Positions 11,286 to 50,660 of a stretch of DNA of 64,000 bases are shown piece after piece. The position numbers and the translations under genes were made by a program. This DNA is from Pomphorhynchus laevis (lineage: Eukaryota > Acanthocephala > Palaeacanthocephala > Echinorhynchida > Pomphorhynchidae): assembly GCA_012934845.2 (NCBI GenBank), contig WNNJ02001023.1, positions 1 through 64,000 of the forward strand, in the 5' to 3' direction. The number at the start of each line of letters is the position of its first letter. Positions within the stretch are counted from its first letter, which is position 1. The notes beneath the pieces are model-generated. The model made no database searches. It was given only the letters and a program-made list of their open reading frames with translations, and was not told the DNA's origin.

Positions 11286-11625
11286 CTATATTTTAAGGCA
11301 GATTGTAAACTCAGGAATTCTTAAGATAGTTGGGTCTTTGAAGGCATCGACAGCCAGCAGAAATCCAACAGTGAATGAAAACACAAATCCAACCGCTAAA
11401 AGCAGTATCATCATTAGGAAGATACATGTCGTCATAAATAATGATGCAACTAGCATATGTGGCAGCAGACGGATAAATATTGATTGGTAAAGGGTGCTTG
11501 ATAGATCAGATAAATAAATTACCATATTTATTGATCTGACTTACCTGTCTTCATCAAGCCATTTTAAAAATTTCGCATCTGAAATTTGTTTCAATATATC
11601 AACATTGTCTTCTTTTTTGGTTGTA
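11286..11625 (-). CDS. Candidate two-exon membrane protein segment (unrecognised)
   Basis: On the minus strand a frame reads ERIATTKKEDNVDILKQISD, KFLKWLDED and reaches a consensus donor GACAG|GTAAGT at 11545/11544. A 48-nt intron ending ATCAAG (11497) would restore frame to STLYQSIFIRLLPHMLVASL, followed by about 40 hydrophobic residues (CIFLMMILLLAVGFVFSFTV and GFLLAV) and DAFKDPTILRIPEF, ending at TAG 11286. The intron length fits the short introns of the neighbouring pump gene. Two close membrane spans near a C-terminus are predicted. I do not recognise the family; upstream exons were not found. Confidence 0.4.
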
Positions 11626-11639
11626 GCAATTCGTTCATC

Positions 11640-12310
11640 TGTCAACGTTGATGTTACTTACAAGGACAACACATTCGAAAAAATGTTCGTCTTGAGTGCA
11701 TATACGTACACTACTTGCGTAAAAATTACATAACAATGACGAGTTCAACTATGCTCTAAAAGCAAGTGATATGAACACTTTGCGCTATTTGAAAGAAAAG
11801 TTATAGGGGAACATAACAAAGTGTGTAGTTTATCTACAATCAGGTAACTTAGATGATAACATCTAAGAATTAAATATATTGTTATAATAAATCAATTATT
11901 AATATTTTATATCTATAATTAATTTATTTTTAATAGGTTTTTAATTTCCAATTCAGTTTTTAAATTAATAATTAAATGTAACAGTTTTCCTTTTTTAATC
12001 CTAGTGTGTAAATTGCCAAACATTTTAAGTCATAAGTGTAATAACTGAAAGTTGTAAAAATAATATACCCAAAACATTTCATACGAAAATGATAAATTAG
12101 CGCTCAATATAGCGCTTAATATATTTATTAACTTTTTATAGTAAATATAGAACTCGACAAGAGTGCTATAAATATCGCAGGAATGAATACAGATTATGCT
12201 GCGTCCTGTCGATATTTCAGGTGTATGGATTTACACCTGAAGGATATTGTGTTGGCTGTTTGGCGGTCCATTTCCGCATCCAGCAGTGGGAGGTACCCGA
12301 TCGAAGCTGC
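11640..12310. other. AT-rich intergenic stretch
   Basis: No gene recognised. Near its end (about 12252-12295) the words GGCGGTCC and GCAGTGGGAGG match a block at 33759-33790, suggesting a shared element terminus. Confidence 0.4.
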
Positions 12311-12316
12311 ATAGAG

Positions 12317-12429
12317 TAATCAAAGCCGCATAGAGTAAGTTGGCCTGATTCGGCTGTTATCGAAGTTGACGAGGCCTGGGATCATTTTCGAGTGACGCTT
12401 TATTCTCTAACGGAAAAATTCTCACCTTT
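12317..12429 (+). mobile_element. Shard of CR1/Jockey-like LINE ORF2
   Basis: This 113-bp piece matches 63412-63524 in the LINE at the right edge (shared GTAAGTTGGCCTGAT, GACGAGGCC and TTTATTCTCTAA), about 90 percent by eye. It encodes the linker between endonuclease and RT. It lies directly against the ZF-RT-RLE fragment on the other strand, so one element broke into or recombined with the other. Confidence 0.75.
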
Positions 12430-14280
12430 TTCATCAATGGTGAGATTTTTGAAAAAATTCTCATTATTGATGGGATTCCTAGTCCTCCCATTTTAACCGG
12501 TAATGTTGCATGATTCCACGCGCTGTCGTTCAGCGGGATATTAAGAGTGCTTTCCAGAGCCAACCGTAACATTCCGTCGTATCTCTGGATTTCGTTGCTT
12601 TGGTGGCATGGTGAGCATCGTAATACGTGGGTTACTTTTGGTCGGGCGAATGAATTCCGTAACAACAGCACCAAATTGTGTCGAGCCAGCAACTTAAGTC
12701 GTGTGATTGTTCGATCTAACTGTATTGTTGCTTGTTTTAAATGCTTGCCAACCGATTTATTATCTCCTACTTGAGCTCCAGGTATTTCAGATACGTCTGG
12801 GCTGATTAGTTTTGCTCCAGAGAGAACATACTCGATTTCTTTGTACACCGATAAATCCTTTGTGATAACCTCACATTTGTCTGGATTTATAACCAGGCTG
12901 AGAACATAACCTAAATCTGCTATGCGACCAATATCGGAGATCAGTTCGGTGAAATTACCCCCAATCGTACAGCCGTTCATGTGCCACGCTGAAATGGGGG
13001 AAATCGTAGATTCGAACACCTCATGTATAGCAGCACAAAATAGCAAAGGCCCAAGCGGATCGCCTTGCTGTACTCCCTGTTCTGAAGGTACAACAAACTC
13101 TCCGAAGTAATGATTGATCGGTTTTGCGTAGCATGTTCTTATGCATAGCAGAATTACAGAATTATAACGCCATATTAGACACTCAGAGATTTGCAACCTT
13201 TGCGATTATTCAGCGCAACGTATTCTCATATCAATAGGTCGAATACCCCGTCTGGCTTCCTAAGGGTTAAAAACTTTGCTCCCCAAAAGTCTGAGGATAC
13301 GGAGAGTGGTACCTGTTCAGCCAGTGCTGAGTTTACAAAATCGGTCAGCGCATCGATGAGTCGACTTCAGTTTTTTCCTGCGGATGGTCCAGTTAAGTCG
13401 AGTAAGTTCAGTGCGCTCAATCCATCGATGCCCGAAGACGAAGATCTTGATAATGATCGCAAAGCTTACACGATGAGGAGTCGGGTAACCCGAGGCAAAC
13501 AACCACAACACCATCTGACTGCATGACTTTTCACTGTTTGGATGCTTCGCACGCATAATGTTAAATAGCTGTTTGTTTTGAGTGGCAATGTTATTGCCAG
13601 AGCTAATCAAGCGAATTGCCCCAGTCACGTCCCCATCGTTGATCTTTTCGGACACTCGTCGACAGAGAGGTGTTCTTCTCGCTCAGAGGTTTTAGCGCAG
13701 TCAGCTTCTTGGCGTTCCGGTATATTGATAGCAACATGTTTAGATAGTAGAGATGCTCGGTTAAATGTATTGCACCGTTTACGCATGTAGTCGCTCAACG
13801 CTTTTGTGATGCGTCTATTGGTTTGCTTGGGTGGAAATGCAAGCGCGTATTTTGGAAAACATAGAAGTTCAGCCCATACCCATTGTTCTGACGGCGTCTT
13901 CACTACCTAGGTAAGCAATGACGCCAATTTTCCAGCTATGGATCCTCTTATCCCCCGTGGGATTCTTCGTACTGTACGTGTTTCCGCACTCATCCATCGA
14001 TTTAAAAACGTCTTTTACATAGATATCATCTGTAGCTGTCTTCATCTTGTTGAAGATGGGAGATATCAACGCTGTTGTGGATAGACCTATTCGAAGGTGT
14101 GGCAATAGCTACCGGTGGCATACCCGAACCGCGACATTCCGGGGCACGGCCATGTTTACGCAGAATTCCACTTGCTATTGCGACGAAACTACGCTTGCAG
14201 AATGAACATCGTACATTTATAGTTGCAGTTCCCTGTTTTGTTTGTTTTGATAATTCTGGTTTGGTACTTTCATCAAGCTT
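12430..14280 (-). mobile_element. ZF-RT-RLE retroelement: zinc finger and reverse transcriptase part
   Basis: Reading down the minus strand: a zinc finger INVRCSFCKRSF...LRKHGRAPEC (CX2C-X12-H-X5-C) at about 14245-14130; a WAELLCFPKYALAFPPKQ block near 13870; KINDGDVTGAIRLISSGNN near 13640; a SGIDGLSALNLLDLTGP block near 13430; then the RT palm SEQGVQQGDPLGPLLF at about 13090, CTIGG and NPDKCEV, and a thumb ending near 12480. The order matches single-ORF elements with an N-terminal finger, RT and C-terminal restriction-like endonuclease. Several frameshifts and stops separate the blocks. The YLDD catalytic position reads HMNG, so it is dead. The endonuclease end is missing, removed at the junction with the LINE shard at 12317-12429. 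Confidence 0.75.
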
Positions 14281-14289
14281 TGGCTGTTA

Positions 14290-15178
14290 ATGTTTGTTTT
14301 GCAGGTTTTATAGCAAGGACTATCTGCACAATTATATCAACTTGCAATTGCAAATTAAATTTTATTTTTCTCTAATTTTCAAAATGAAAACTTTTATCAA
14401 CTTTTAGTTGATTAAAGTAATTTGCGTTTACAAATGAAATACTTTTGCCGGAAGACAAAAGTATGAAAATTGAATGGACATTTTTTCAATGGAAATTGAA
14501 AAAGTTAAACGAAAATACAATATTTGTAATTACATAAATGCACTCTGCAATAAATTTCAAATCCTTGTTACTATGCAATAGTAATTACATAGTAATTACT
14601 AACCGCAATTTATATTTTGTATTTTATTTTAATTTTATTAAAATTAAATTCATATTTAAATTGATTGCAATTTGTAATTAAAATTTTAACTATAAAGTTT
14701 CACAAATACAGAAATGTTTCACACTTTAAAAACAACAAAGCGTGTCGAGAAATCAAGCACTCCATCATTTTCACTATTTAATATTTTTAGCATCCCTTAT
14801 AGAACAAACGAAAATTTCTATTGTGAGTATCTTACACACAAATGCTTATAGAATTAAATGCGGTGTTTTATAGCTGATATATAAATATATAGAGAGAACT
14901 TGTAGTATTACAAAGATGTACGACAGACTCTCTTAATTACGTCATATTTGACTTTCTGTTGAAATATGTAGTTAATACATCCACTCGAAAACTTGGATAT
15001 ATGCAGTTTGCTATATTATCAATCTCTTAACGAGTTAAACGACGAGTCATGCAATATAAGTGACTAGAGTGAAATATATTTTTTACGTTACAGCAAGACG
15101 AGCCAAATATATTCTTAGATTAAATTAACATTTTCATTTAGAAATACAAGCTAGTATAGTAAACTTCAAATAGTGGAT
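14290..15178. other. 5' flank of the Na+/K+-ATPase gene
   Basis: AT-rich sequence with no recognised element. It must contain the untranslated part of exon 1 and perhaps the promoter if no further upstream non-coding exon exists. I see no clear TATA or initiator context that I would defend. Confidence 0.4.
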
Positions 15179-42277
<27,099 letters not shown>

Positions 42278-42330
42278 TACAGTAAATGTGGAATACATCC
42301 CAGAAGTAAAACTAATTATCGTGTTGTTGT

Positions 42331-42380
42331 AATAAAAATGTCATGATATCTATTCTGTTGATGTCTTGTCGTCAAATAAA
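42331..42380 (+). terminator. Polyadenylation signals of Na+/K+-ATPase alpha
   Basis: AATAAA occurs at 42331-42336 and 42375-42380, 54 and 98 nt after the stop codon. A GT/T-rich stretch follows at about 42400-42440. Either could define a very short 3' UTR. Confidence 0.6.
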
Positions 42381-42439
42381 TACAGCAATTAAATTGAATT
42401 GCGTTTTTTCCATTAAAATAATCATTTTTTTCAAAATCG

Positions 42440-42900
42440 TTGCAATTAATAATTCAAAAAACTGCTACACGCATGTATATGCAAAGGAATGAATTCTGAT
42501 TTCCGGTAAACTGTTGTCCCAAATAAACCATTAGGTTATCCAATAAATATTTCGTATATATAGCGACAGTAGAACAGAAGATTCACGAGTGACTGATCCA
42601 ACCAACTAGCTTTAATATTAGTCATGAAAAGATTTGCGTAGGTCGCTGGCATGGTAGTGTTCATGACCGTACCTGATATTTAATGAAAATGTTCGTCTTC
42701 AAACTTAAGATAATTATTTGATAGAACGATTTCTAAAAATGTTAAATAAATTCTCTCCGTTTCACATTATGCTGTGCTCTTTGCAATGCATGATCAATGT
42801 ACTCAGAATCCTGTATTTGGATGTGACTTTATAAAAATTCTATATCCGAAGTAACTAGCAAAGAACCGAAGAGCCAGGTCTGTTTGCAATTTTCGACATT
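42440..42900 (-). mobile_element. Penelope-like RT palm remnant
   Basis: On the minus strand: FLEIVLSNNYLKFEDEHFH, then ISGTVMNTTMPATYANLFM, then FYCRYIYEIFIG and GTTVYRKSEF. The order matches the Penelope-like RT palm: F..NNYF.F....Y.Q..GTAMG...AP.YANLFM, RYIDDIF and T.VYRKP. It is an old broken copy of a few hundred bp just downstream of the pump gene. No GIY-YIG endonuclease part was identified. Confidence 0.7.
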
Positions 42901-43370
42901 CTGCAAAAATGACAGCGAACTTCCCATGTAAGATGGAAGTGTTAGTTTATTCCTATTTGTTTTATCATATTTATTTGTTTATTCCTATTCGTTTATTTGT
43001 CTATTTGTTTATTCCTATTTATTTATTTATCTATTTGTTTATTCCTATTTATTTGTATAATTTTTTTGTTATAGTTTATTCGGATTAAGAAACAACTAGT
43101 TGTGAATAGTAATATTTGTCTGCTCAATATTTGCGAATTTTATCAGACAAATTTGATATAAATTCAAAACGATTATAGCCATCGGCTTGTGGAAATGTCA
43201 CGACAATTTAAAAAAAAGCGAATAAAATGAATAGTAACTTAATTAATGATGACGATTACAATTAATGTTGCCAAGATAAAGTTCGGAAGTTTAGAAAGAT
43301 AAATGATCCGATATCATTTTCGTATGACGTTATCTAAAATGCAGATGAAGTGCAGATTTTGCAGATGAGA
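42900..43370. other. AT-rich spacer
   Basis: Contains a short array of TTTATTCCTATTTATTTG-like units (about 42950-43065). No gene. Confidence 0.5.
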
Positions 43371-46300
43371 CGGGATTTCGCTCTCTTCCACCCGGGGTCT
43401 TTTACCCCCCTCCGAAGAATTCAATCGGCGCAGACTATGCTGGATAAACGAGAGACGATGAGCTTAAGAAACAGCCTTTGCTCTGGGGGACGTCCTCTAG
43501 AAAAGAATAATTCCGAGATAGCTCAGGTGCCCCAAAGGCGCACCTGGGTTTTCCCTTTCAACGACAGATGCTGAGCCCGTTTTAAGGCCCGCCTAGCTTT
43601 CTTCAGGATACGTTTAAGTATATCCAGGTCAGCTTTCGCCGACCAGTTCACCAAAACGGTGAACCCCAGGTATTTTACTCGACTTGTGAAGGTGGAAATT
43701 GGTTCAGACGCAAATAAGGAGTAGAGCGCAGAGAGTGCTTATCTCTTAAGTTTTTGCTTTGTAGCAGGGATGCCATGAAAGACAATCGCCTGTGATTTGA
43801 CGGAGGAGTTTAAAATAAGGTTGGATTTGGGTAACTGGTCTTTAATCTTAAGAAGAAACGGCTGATGTCAGAGACTACGTCTTTGCACCTGCGTCCAGAG
43901 AACAGGGCTGTGGTATCATCAGTGTATACCACTAGAATTGTTCGCGTTTTAATATTTTAAAGAGTACAATGGCGGCAGCAAGAAATAAGATAAGAAAAAC
44001 AGGAGAGCCTTGAGGCACACCCATAATAGGGTAGAACTGACGCACATAATGGTCGTCTTCATAATAGAATCGCTTGGTGTATAGCAGTATCTCCACCGTG
44101 TTAACAATTCTCGCAGGCAACCCGATGGACCTGAGAGAAGAGATTACAAAGGAAATGGAGATGCGGTCAAATGCAGCAGCAAAGTCAAGAAAAACAGCCA
44201 CAACTAAACGATGGCTATGCTTCCGACAAAACTGCTCCACTTCACTTACTGCTGAATGGACCGAGCGACCTTTAACGAACCCATGAAAACCTGGAGGGAT
44301 CAAATTACGCCTACTCAGATGGTCGCGGATTTTACGCCCAAGCGCGTTTTCGTAAATCGACAAGAGGGCATTTTGAATCGAAATAGGTCGCGGAATAGAG
44401 CGACGGATTTGGAGGTGCCCGGAAGTGGACCCCAAGAGTTGAGAATATCAGTGGCAGATAGATCCCTACTCCTGAAGTTACGCCAAGGCGTGATTGGTTG
44501 AGGTGATTGCGTGGCTCGATAGTGGTGTAGGGCTAGTGACTCCTCTAAAACTTTTTCAAGGCCTATACTACCGATCCAACCAAACGCCTTATCCTTCCAA
44601 CAAACAAACTTCTCCTTCTTGAAAATCTTCCAAAATGAAGACTGAGAAGGGTTAAGACGGGCAATACTCGCCCCATTCCTACTCAGCTGGAACCTATATC
44701 TAATGCTCCAGTATTCATTCGAGAGGGTCTGTCTGGCTGAAGCAGAGAGATTAGGGAGGTTCAGTAATTTAGCTAGGACCTTTAGTTTTGTCGGAGTAGG
44801 ATTGTATAAGCGACCTTTATAGGTAGTCGATAAAATCGCGGTAGCTTGTAAAAAGAGGTAGTATTAAATTCGGTAAGGCTCTCATTTCATATTCGGGGAA
44901 AGAGTTGAATAGCCGCATGAAAGCGGGCCACTCTAACCGGATCTAAGTGAAACCACCTCTAAGCAACGTATACTCCTCAATTCTTCAACGAATTAGGTCA
45001 TGAGAGGTGGGCAATTGCTGGCGCGACTGCTCCTTACAGAGAGGTTTATGCAACCACCTCGGGTGAAGCAGTAAAATGTCGAGGATTGAATTTGTTGATG
45101 TTGAATTAAAGGTGAGGGAGAGTGGTTTATGAATAAGATAATCGTTCCTAGCTCTGCGAAGTGCTGCGTTGATCCAGCGACCAGTTCTGTCGTTGAAGTC
45201 TTCAAGTATCATGTCATAGCCGCTATCAATAATGCCATCCGGGATGTCACGGTTCTTGTGAATCTCCCCTGGACGTATGTATACATTGGCTAGTCTGAGG
45301 CGTTTACCGTTCTGACAGAGTGAAACTATCAAACAAGACATGGCTGGACACGAGTAATTAAATAGGAAGGAAGACCTCAGGGAGCATTTAACTAAGGTCA
45401 AGAGTCCTTGAGATGAAGAGGAATGAGGTGGGGGAGTATAGTGAGAATATATGTGCTTTGGAATAAATCGCGTAATGTCCTGGGGGATACGGATAGACTG
45501 CGTCTCCTGAAGGACTATCACATCTGACTCTCTACCAGATAAAAGTCTAAGGGCAGAAGCACCTCCCGAATTCCACTAAAGGATATTCAGTGAAAAAGGC
45601 TCACGAGTACTCTGCATTGTGATGGGCTAGTTGCATGGGGGAATGCCTACCTAGACAGAGCTAGGTGGAGGGAGGATGACCCCCCTCCCCACCACTAGTT
45701 TCTTCAGGGGTCGGTACTTGTCCCTGGGCAATATCTTCATTTCCCCATATTTTGGTCTTGAGGAGCTTCCCGATCTTGATTGGGGTACGGGATGGGCCGA
45801 GCCCCCCCCTTTTTCTTCGATACAGGAATAATCGATGACGCTGGCACTGCAGGATTCGTGTTAACGGCCCTAATGGCCATCAGGATGAAACTTTCTGTTT
45901 CTTGTGTGAGGCTTCTATTTTTAGGTCCACCAATTTAGTGATCTCAGAGTCGTCCATCCGATGTGAACCTGCGATGTTTAAATAGAAGGTGGATGTTTTG
46001 GTATTGGACGGCCGAACAAATTGAGCTTTGTAAGCCTTAAACTCAAGGCAGGACCTGCGCCAATCCAGATGGCTCCCTTCTTAGTTAATACATGATGGGA
46101 GGGCCTTGCAGGAGTCGTTGGAAGAAAGGGAAGAACATCTGGCGGATCCCCATTTGTGACACCGGCTGCAGTGGGGTTAGGTAAACTCGTAGATGTCCAC
46201 AATCGAAAAGTGTAGATTAAATCCCATGAAAGGGTTTGATGCTGATTTAGAGAGAACTTCCGCTCTGTCGACAGAGGCGGAACAGAAACCTACTGTATAG

Positions 46301-46840
46301 GGTTACCATCCCTACCCAGTATTTGTCGTAGATTGGAAACCTGGAATCTGTCTATGAGGACAATTTTATCTTCGTCTTCTAACGAGCACGGAAGGTTATT
46401 TATTTTTAATTACGCCATAATAGGCTTAACAATTTTATCCCCTTCTTCTTTGAGATTTTTTGAGAAGTAGTCAGAATAAGTAATTAGTAGGTCTGACGAT
46501 ACAAAGGAGATTTTAATCTCTCCTGGAAAAAAGTTTGACTTTGTTGAAAAGAACTCTGTTCTTGTAAATGTTAGAAAAATCTCGTAAAAATGTATTGTAT
46601 AATTGATATTTAGCTATAGTTTTCATAGGTTTAATGATGATTAAGTTCTTCATTTTCGGGATGGGGGGAGTACCTCCCCATCATTTGATGAACACAAAAC
46701 GTTACCGACCTTAGTAGTTGGAGTAATCGTTGTAGAAGAATCAAAACTCACCATTTTCTCACCGTGGAAATTGTGAAAATTTGCATTGGAAATTGTAACC
46801 TTTGAAGGCTCCGACTGCATGCTTTGTTCGTGAAATTTTT
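43370..46840 (-). mobile_element. I/R1-like LINE, minus copy of a head-to-head pair
   Basis: From the right: ORF1 pieces (about 46560-45900) with an RNA-binding-like region, then HLDWRRSCLEFKAYKAQFV after the second zinc knuckle; ORF2 endonuclease at 45521-44985 (VLQETQSIRIP, RPGEIHKNRDIPDGIIDSGY, DFNDRTGRWINA); RT at 44435-43932 (PISIQNALLSIYENALGRKI, HGFVKGRSVHSAVSE, DFAAAFDRIS, MGVPQGSP) and decayed thumb to 43370. The endonuclease GDFN reads EDFN here. Several frameshifts separate the parts, so it is dead. It is clearly more GC-rich than the flanks. It shares family and 5' and 3' limits with 46890-50420. Confidence 0.8.
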
Positions 46841-46889
46841 TTTATTTTGCAATCTCATATGACTATTATAATGTTCTTCTCTAATAAGA

Positions 46890-49800
46890 ATTTTGAGTAA
46901 AATGTCATGCATGTCGGAGCTTCAAAGCTCGTTATTTTGCAACGATTTTCAAGCAAACAAGGAAGAAGCGAATGTTCCTGGTCATCAATTCTCTTCAAAA
47001 TGTAGGACGGACTCAAGTAAGTAGTGATTTTTTTCTGGACTCGGATAAGGGGATATTACCCCCTATTTCAAAGCTAGCACACTTGTGCATAATACAAGCG
47101 TCGAAACCTATAGAAAAACATAACCTGTTCCAAACGTTTCTTCGTGATTTTATTAGTCTTCACGACAAAATAGTTATATTTAACTCTGTTAAGGTTTATC
47201 CCAACTCAGTGAAGATTTCTTTTACTAACGCCTCAATATTGGATGAGTATAAGGCTTATTTCGAGGAGCATTATCTTGATCACGGGTTGATCACTATCAA
47301 GCCGCTCCAATGTAGCCTTAAGATTTCGAACTTTCCACTGTACTTAGACGAGGATGACTCGAACAAACTCAAGAGTCGCTTCAAATTGCACTCAGTTAGG
47401 CAACCACTGGGGAAGAGGGCGAGCCCCTCCTAGTTGGGTTTGCGAATGCTGACTTAGATAATGGACTACTATTATCCCGTTCCTCAGGCAACCCCTTTAT
47501 GGGTTTTAACTTAAAATTTACAATAATTGAGGAAGACAGATGGACGTTCCCCCACTGTCAAAGATGCCACTGCTGGGGACATTGGGGGTCTACATGCAGT
47601 AAGGCCCAAACATGTGGGGTATGTGGAACGACTGAGTGTACTACATAGTCTGCAATGAAAAATGTCTGGCACCCCCTCGTGCATTAACTGCCGTGGGGAT
47701 CATCCTGCATGGTCGCGCAAGTGCGCCTCATTCAAGAAATATCGTCAACGATTTATAAAAACCCCGTCTCACTCCTATGTAGAAGCTACTGCTCCAGTCG
47801 GAATGTCTAACAACGACATCCTTACACTTTTGGCGAATCAAAAACGCACAATCATCGCTGAGCTAAAGGCCTTTTTTATCACTCTGGTCACTCCTACTGT
47901 CACTCAGGTTCCAGTAGACCTAAAGACAAACCCCGAACTAAGAAGAGGGGGTTCTGCCAGAATGGTTACCCCCACTTAAGGTGGGAAAGATTTTAAAAGA
48001 CTTGAGTACTTCGCATGGAAATGAAGATATTGCCTTGGAAGATTTGACCTGTGATGGGGTTAGTGGCAAGGGGGCAACCCTCTTGCACCTAATTCTGTCT
48101 AGGTTGGTATCCCCCTTCCAACTAATTTAACACCATGGTGAGTAAATCCGAGGCTTTTTCACTGAATATTCTTCAGTGGAATTCGGGAGGTGCTTATGCC
48201 CTTAGACTTTTATCTGGTAGAGACGCAGATGTTATAGTCCTTCAGGAGACGCGGTCTATCCGTCTCCCCTATGACATTACTAGACACATCCCAAAGCACA
48301 TTTATACCCACTATACTCCGTACATAACCCCACCTCACTCCTCTTCATCTCAAGGACTCTTGACCTTAGTTAATTGCTCCCTAAGGTCTTCCTTCCTGTT
48401 GAATTACTCCTGTCCAGCGCTGTCTTGTTTGGTAGTTTCACTCGTTAAAAACAGTAAACGTATCAGTCTAGCCAATGTCTACATTCGTCCAGGGGAGATT
48501 CACAAGAACCGTGAACTCCTGGATGGGATTATTGACGCCGGCTATGACATGATTCTAGGAGATTTCAACGACAGAACTGGTCGTTGGATCAACGCATCGA
48601 TACGCAAAGCTAGGAACGGTTACTTTATTCATAAACCACCGTCCCCCTCCTTTCAATGCACATCAACGAATTCAATCCTCGATATTTTACTTCTCAACTC
48701 GAGGTGGTTGCTCAAACCTGTCTGTAAGGAGCAGTCGCTCCAGCAATTGTCCACCTCTCATGGTATCATTCGTTGGCGGATAGAGCAGGACACGCTGCTG
48801 AGAAGGAGGTTTCACTTTGATCCAATCAGAGTGGCCTTCTTTCAGGCGGCTATCCAACGCTTCCCTCTGATAAAAAATGAGAGTTTAACCGAATTAATAC
48901 CTACCTCTTTTCACAAGCTACCGGGATTCTTTCGACTACCTATAAAGGTCGCATTTTCAATCCCACTCCTACAAAACTCAAGGTTCTAGCCAAATTACTA
49001 AACCTCCCTAATCTCTCTGCTATCGCCAGACAAACTCTCTCGACTGAATACTGGAGCACTAGGTATAGGTTCCAGCTGAGTAAGGATAAGGCGAGTATTG
49101 CCCGTCTTAAGCCGGCTCAGTCTTCTTTTTGGAAGGTATTCAAGAAGTTTGTATGTTGGAAGGATAGATCATTGGGTGGATAGGTAAGATAGGCCTTGAT
49201 AAAGTTTTGGAAGAGTCACTAGCCCATCACAATTATAGAGCCACTCAATCACCTCAACCAATCCCGACCTGGGGTGACTACAGGAAGTGAGGTGGCCGTC
49301 ACAATGCTATTAGCCTCCCCTTCCGATGTAGCAGGCATCAATATTAGTAAACGTGTTTTTATCCCTAAGGTTAAATCCTGCTCTTGTCCTAAAGACCTGC
49401 GTCCCATCTCGATACAAAATGCCCTCGTGTCGATTTACGAGAAAGCGCTTGCGCGCAAAATCCGCGACCATATGTTAAAGCGTAATTTGATCCCTCCTGA
49501 TTTTCATGGGTTCGTCAAAGGTCGCTCGGTCCATTCAGCAGTAGGTGAGGTGGAGCAGTTTTGTCAAGAAAATAGCCATCGTCTGGTAGTGGCCGTTTTC
49601 ATGGACTTCTCTGCTGCATTTGACCGTATCTCCATTCCCTTCGTAATCTCTTCTCTCAGGTCCCTCGGGTTGCCTGCGAGAATAGTGAACAGGAAGGAGA
49701 TACTGCTGTACACCAAGCGTTTTTATTATGAAGACGACCCTGATGCGCGTCAGTTCTACCCTATTACGAGCGTGCCTCTAGGCTCCCCTCTTTCTCCTAT

Positions 49801-50420
49801 CTTATATCTTGCTGCTTCATCATTCTATTCAAAATATTTAAACGTGAACAACGTCTAGTGGTGTACGCTGACACCACATCCCTGTTCACTGGACACCGGT
49901 GCAAGGACGTAGTCTCTAACATCAGCCGTTTCTTTTTAAGATTAAAAGACCAGCTTCCACCTTTCAATCTTATTTTAAACTCCGCCAAATCGCAGGTGGT
50001 CGTCTTTCATGGCACCCCTGCAACAAAGCAAAAGCTCAAGAGATTAGCACTCTCTGCCCTCTCCTCCATATTTGCCCATGAACCACTCCCTGTCTTCACG
50101 AGTCGAGTAAAATATCAGGGGTTCACCGTTACGGTGAACTGGTCGGCGAAAGTTGACCTGGATATACTTAAACGTATCCTGAAGAGAGCTAGATGGGCCC
50201 TGAAACGGGCCCACCATTTGTCATTAATGGGAATATCCAGGTACGCCTTTGGGTTACCTCGGCTATCTCGGGATTAGTCTTCTTTTCAAGAGGACGTCCC
50301 CCAGATCAAAGGCTAAGGTGTATTAAGCTCCTCTTCTCTCGTTTACACATCATCGTCCGCGCCGATTGGATTCTCCGGGGGTGAAAGACCATGGGTGGTT
50401 CAGTCGGAAAGCGGCGTGTT
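46890..50420 (+). mobile_element. I/R1-like LINE, plus copy of a head-to-head pair
   Basis: ORF1: 46972-47433 (RNA-binding-like region, NSVKISFTNASILDEYKAYF), then zinc knuckle CQRCHCWGHWGSTC (C-X2-C-X4-H-X4-C) near 47560 and, at 47662-47979, CINCRGDHPAWSRKC. ORF2: endonuclease from ATG 48135 (LNILQWNSGGAYALRL, VLQETRSIRLP, GYDMILGDFNDRTGRW, then TSHGIIRW where SDH is usual) to 48989; RT 49274-49858 (KGRSVHSAVGE, DFSAAFDRIS, VPLGSPLSPILY) and 49858-50277, where the YADD box reads YADT. Three or more frame breaks. No RNase H was recognised. The 3' end near 50420 is inferred from the end of similarity to the minus copy. Confidence 0.82.
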
Positions 50421-50660
50421 GGATTGGTTGGGGACTCAGATCCCAATGGATTTGGGGCCGTGAAAGTTTGGAAGACGGAAAGTAATTATTGGTCTGCAGA
50501 CTATATTTGATTGTTTGTTGTCTTTGATTTATGACATTTTCTATATTACTTTATGTTATGCACTTTGTTTTTTCTATTAAGAAAATCTTAAGAATCTTAA
50601 CACTGAAATTATAAGAATTTCAGTGTTTCGGTAAAAAATTTAGATTCTTTTCAATAATAT
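50420..50660. other. Spacer between LINEs
   Basis: The first 90 bp is GC-richer and may be the 3' tail of the preceding LINE; the remainder is AT-rich with nothing recognised. Confidence 0.4.

Noticed and set aside
13191-13526. Plus-strand open frames opposite the ZF-RT-RLE fragment
   Set aside because: Antisense shadows; the minus strand carries recognisable RT blocks here.
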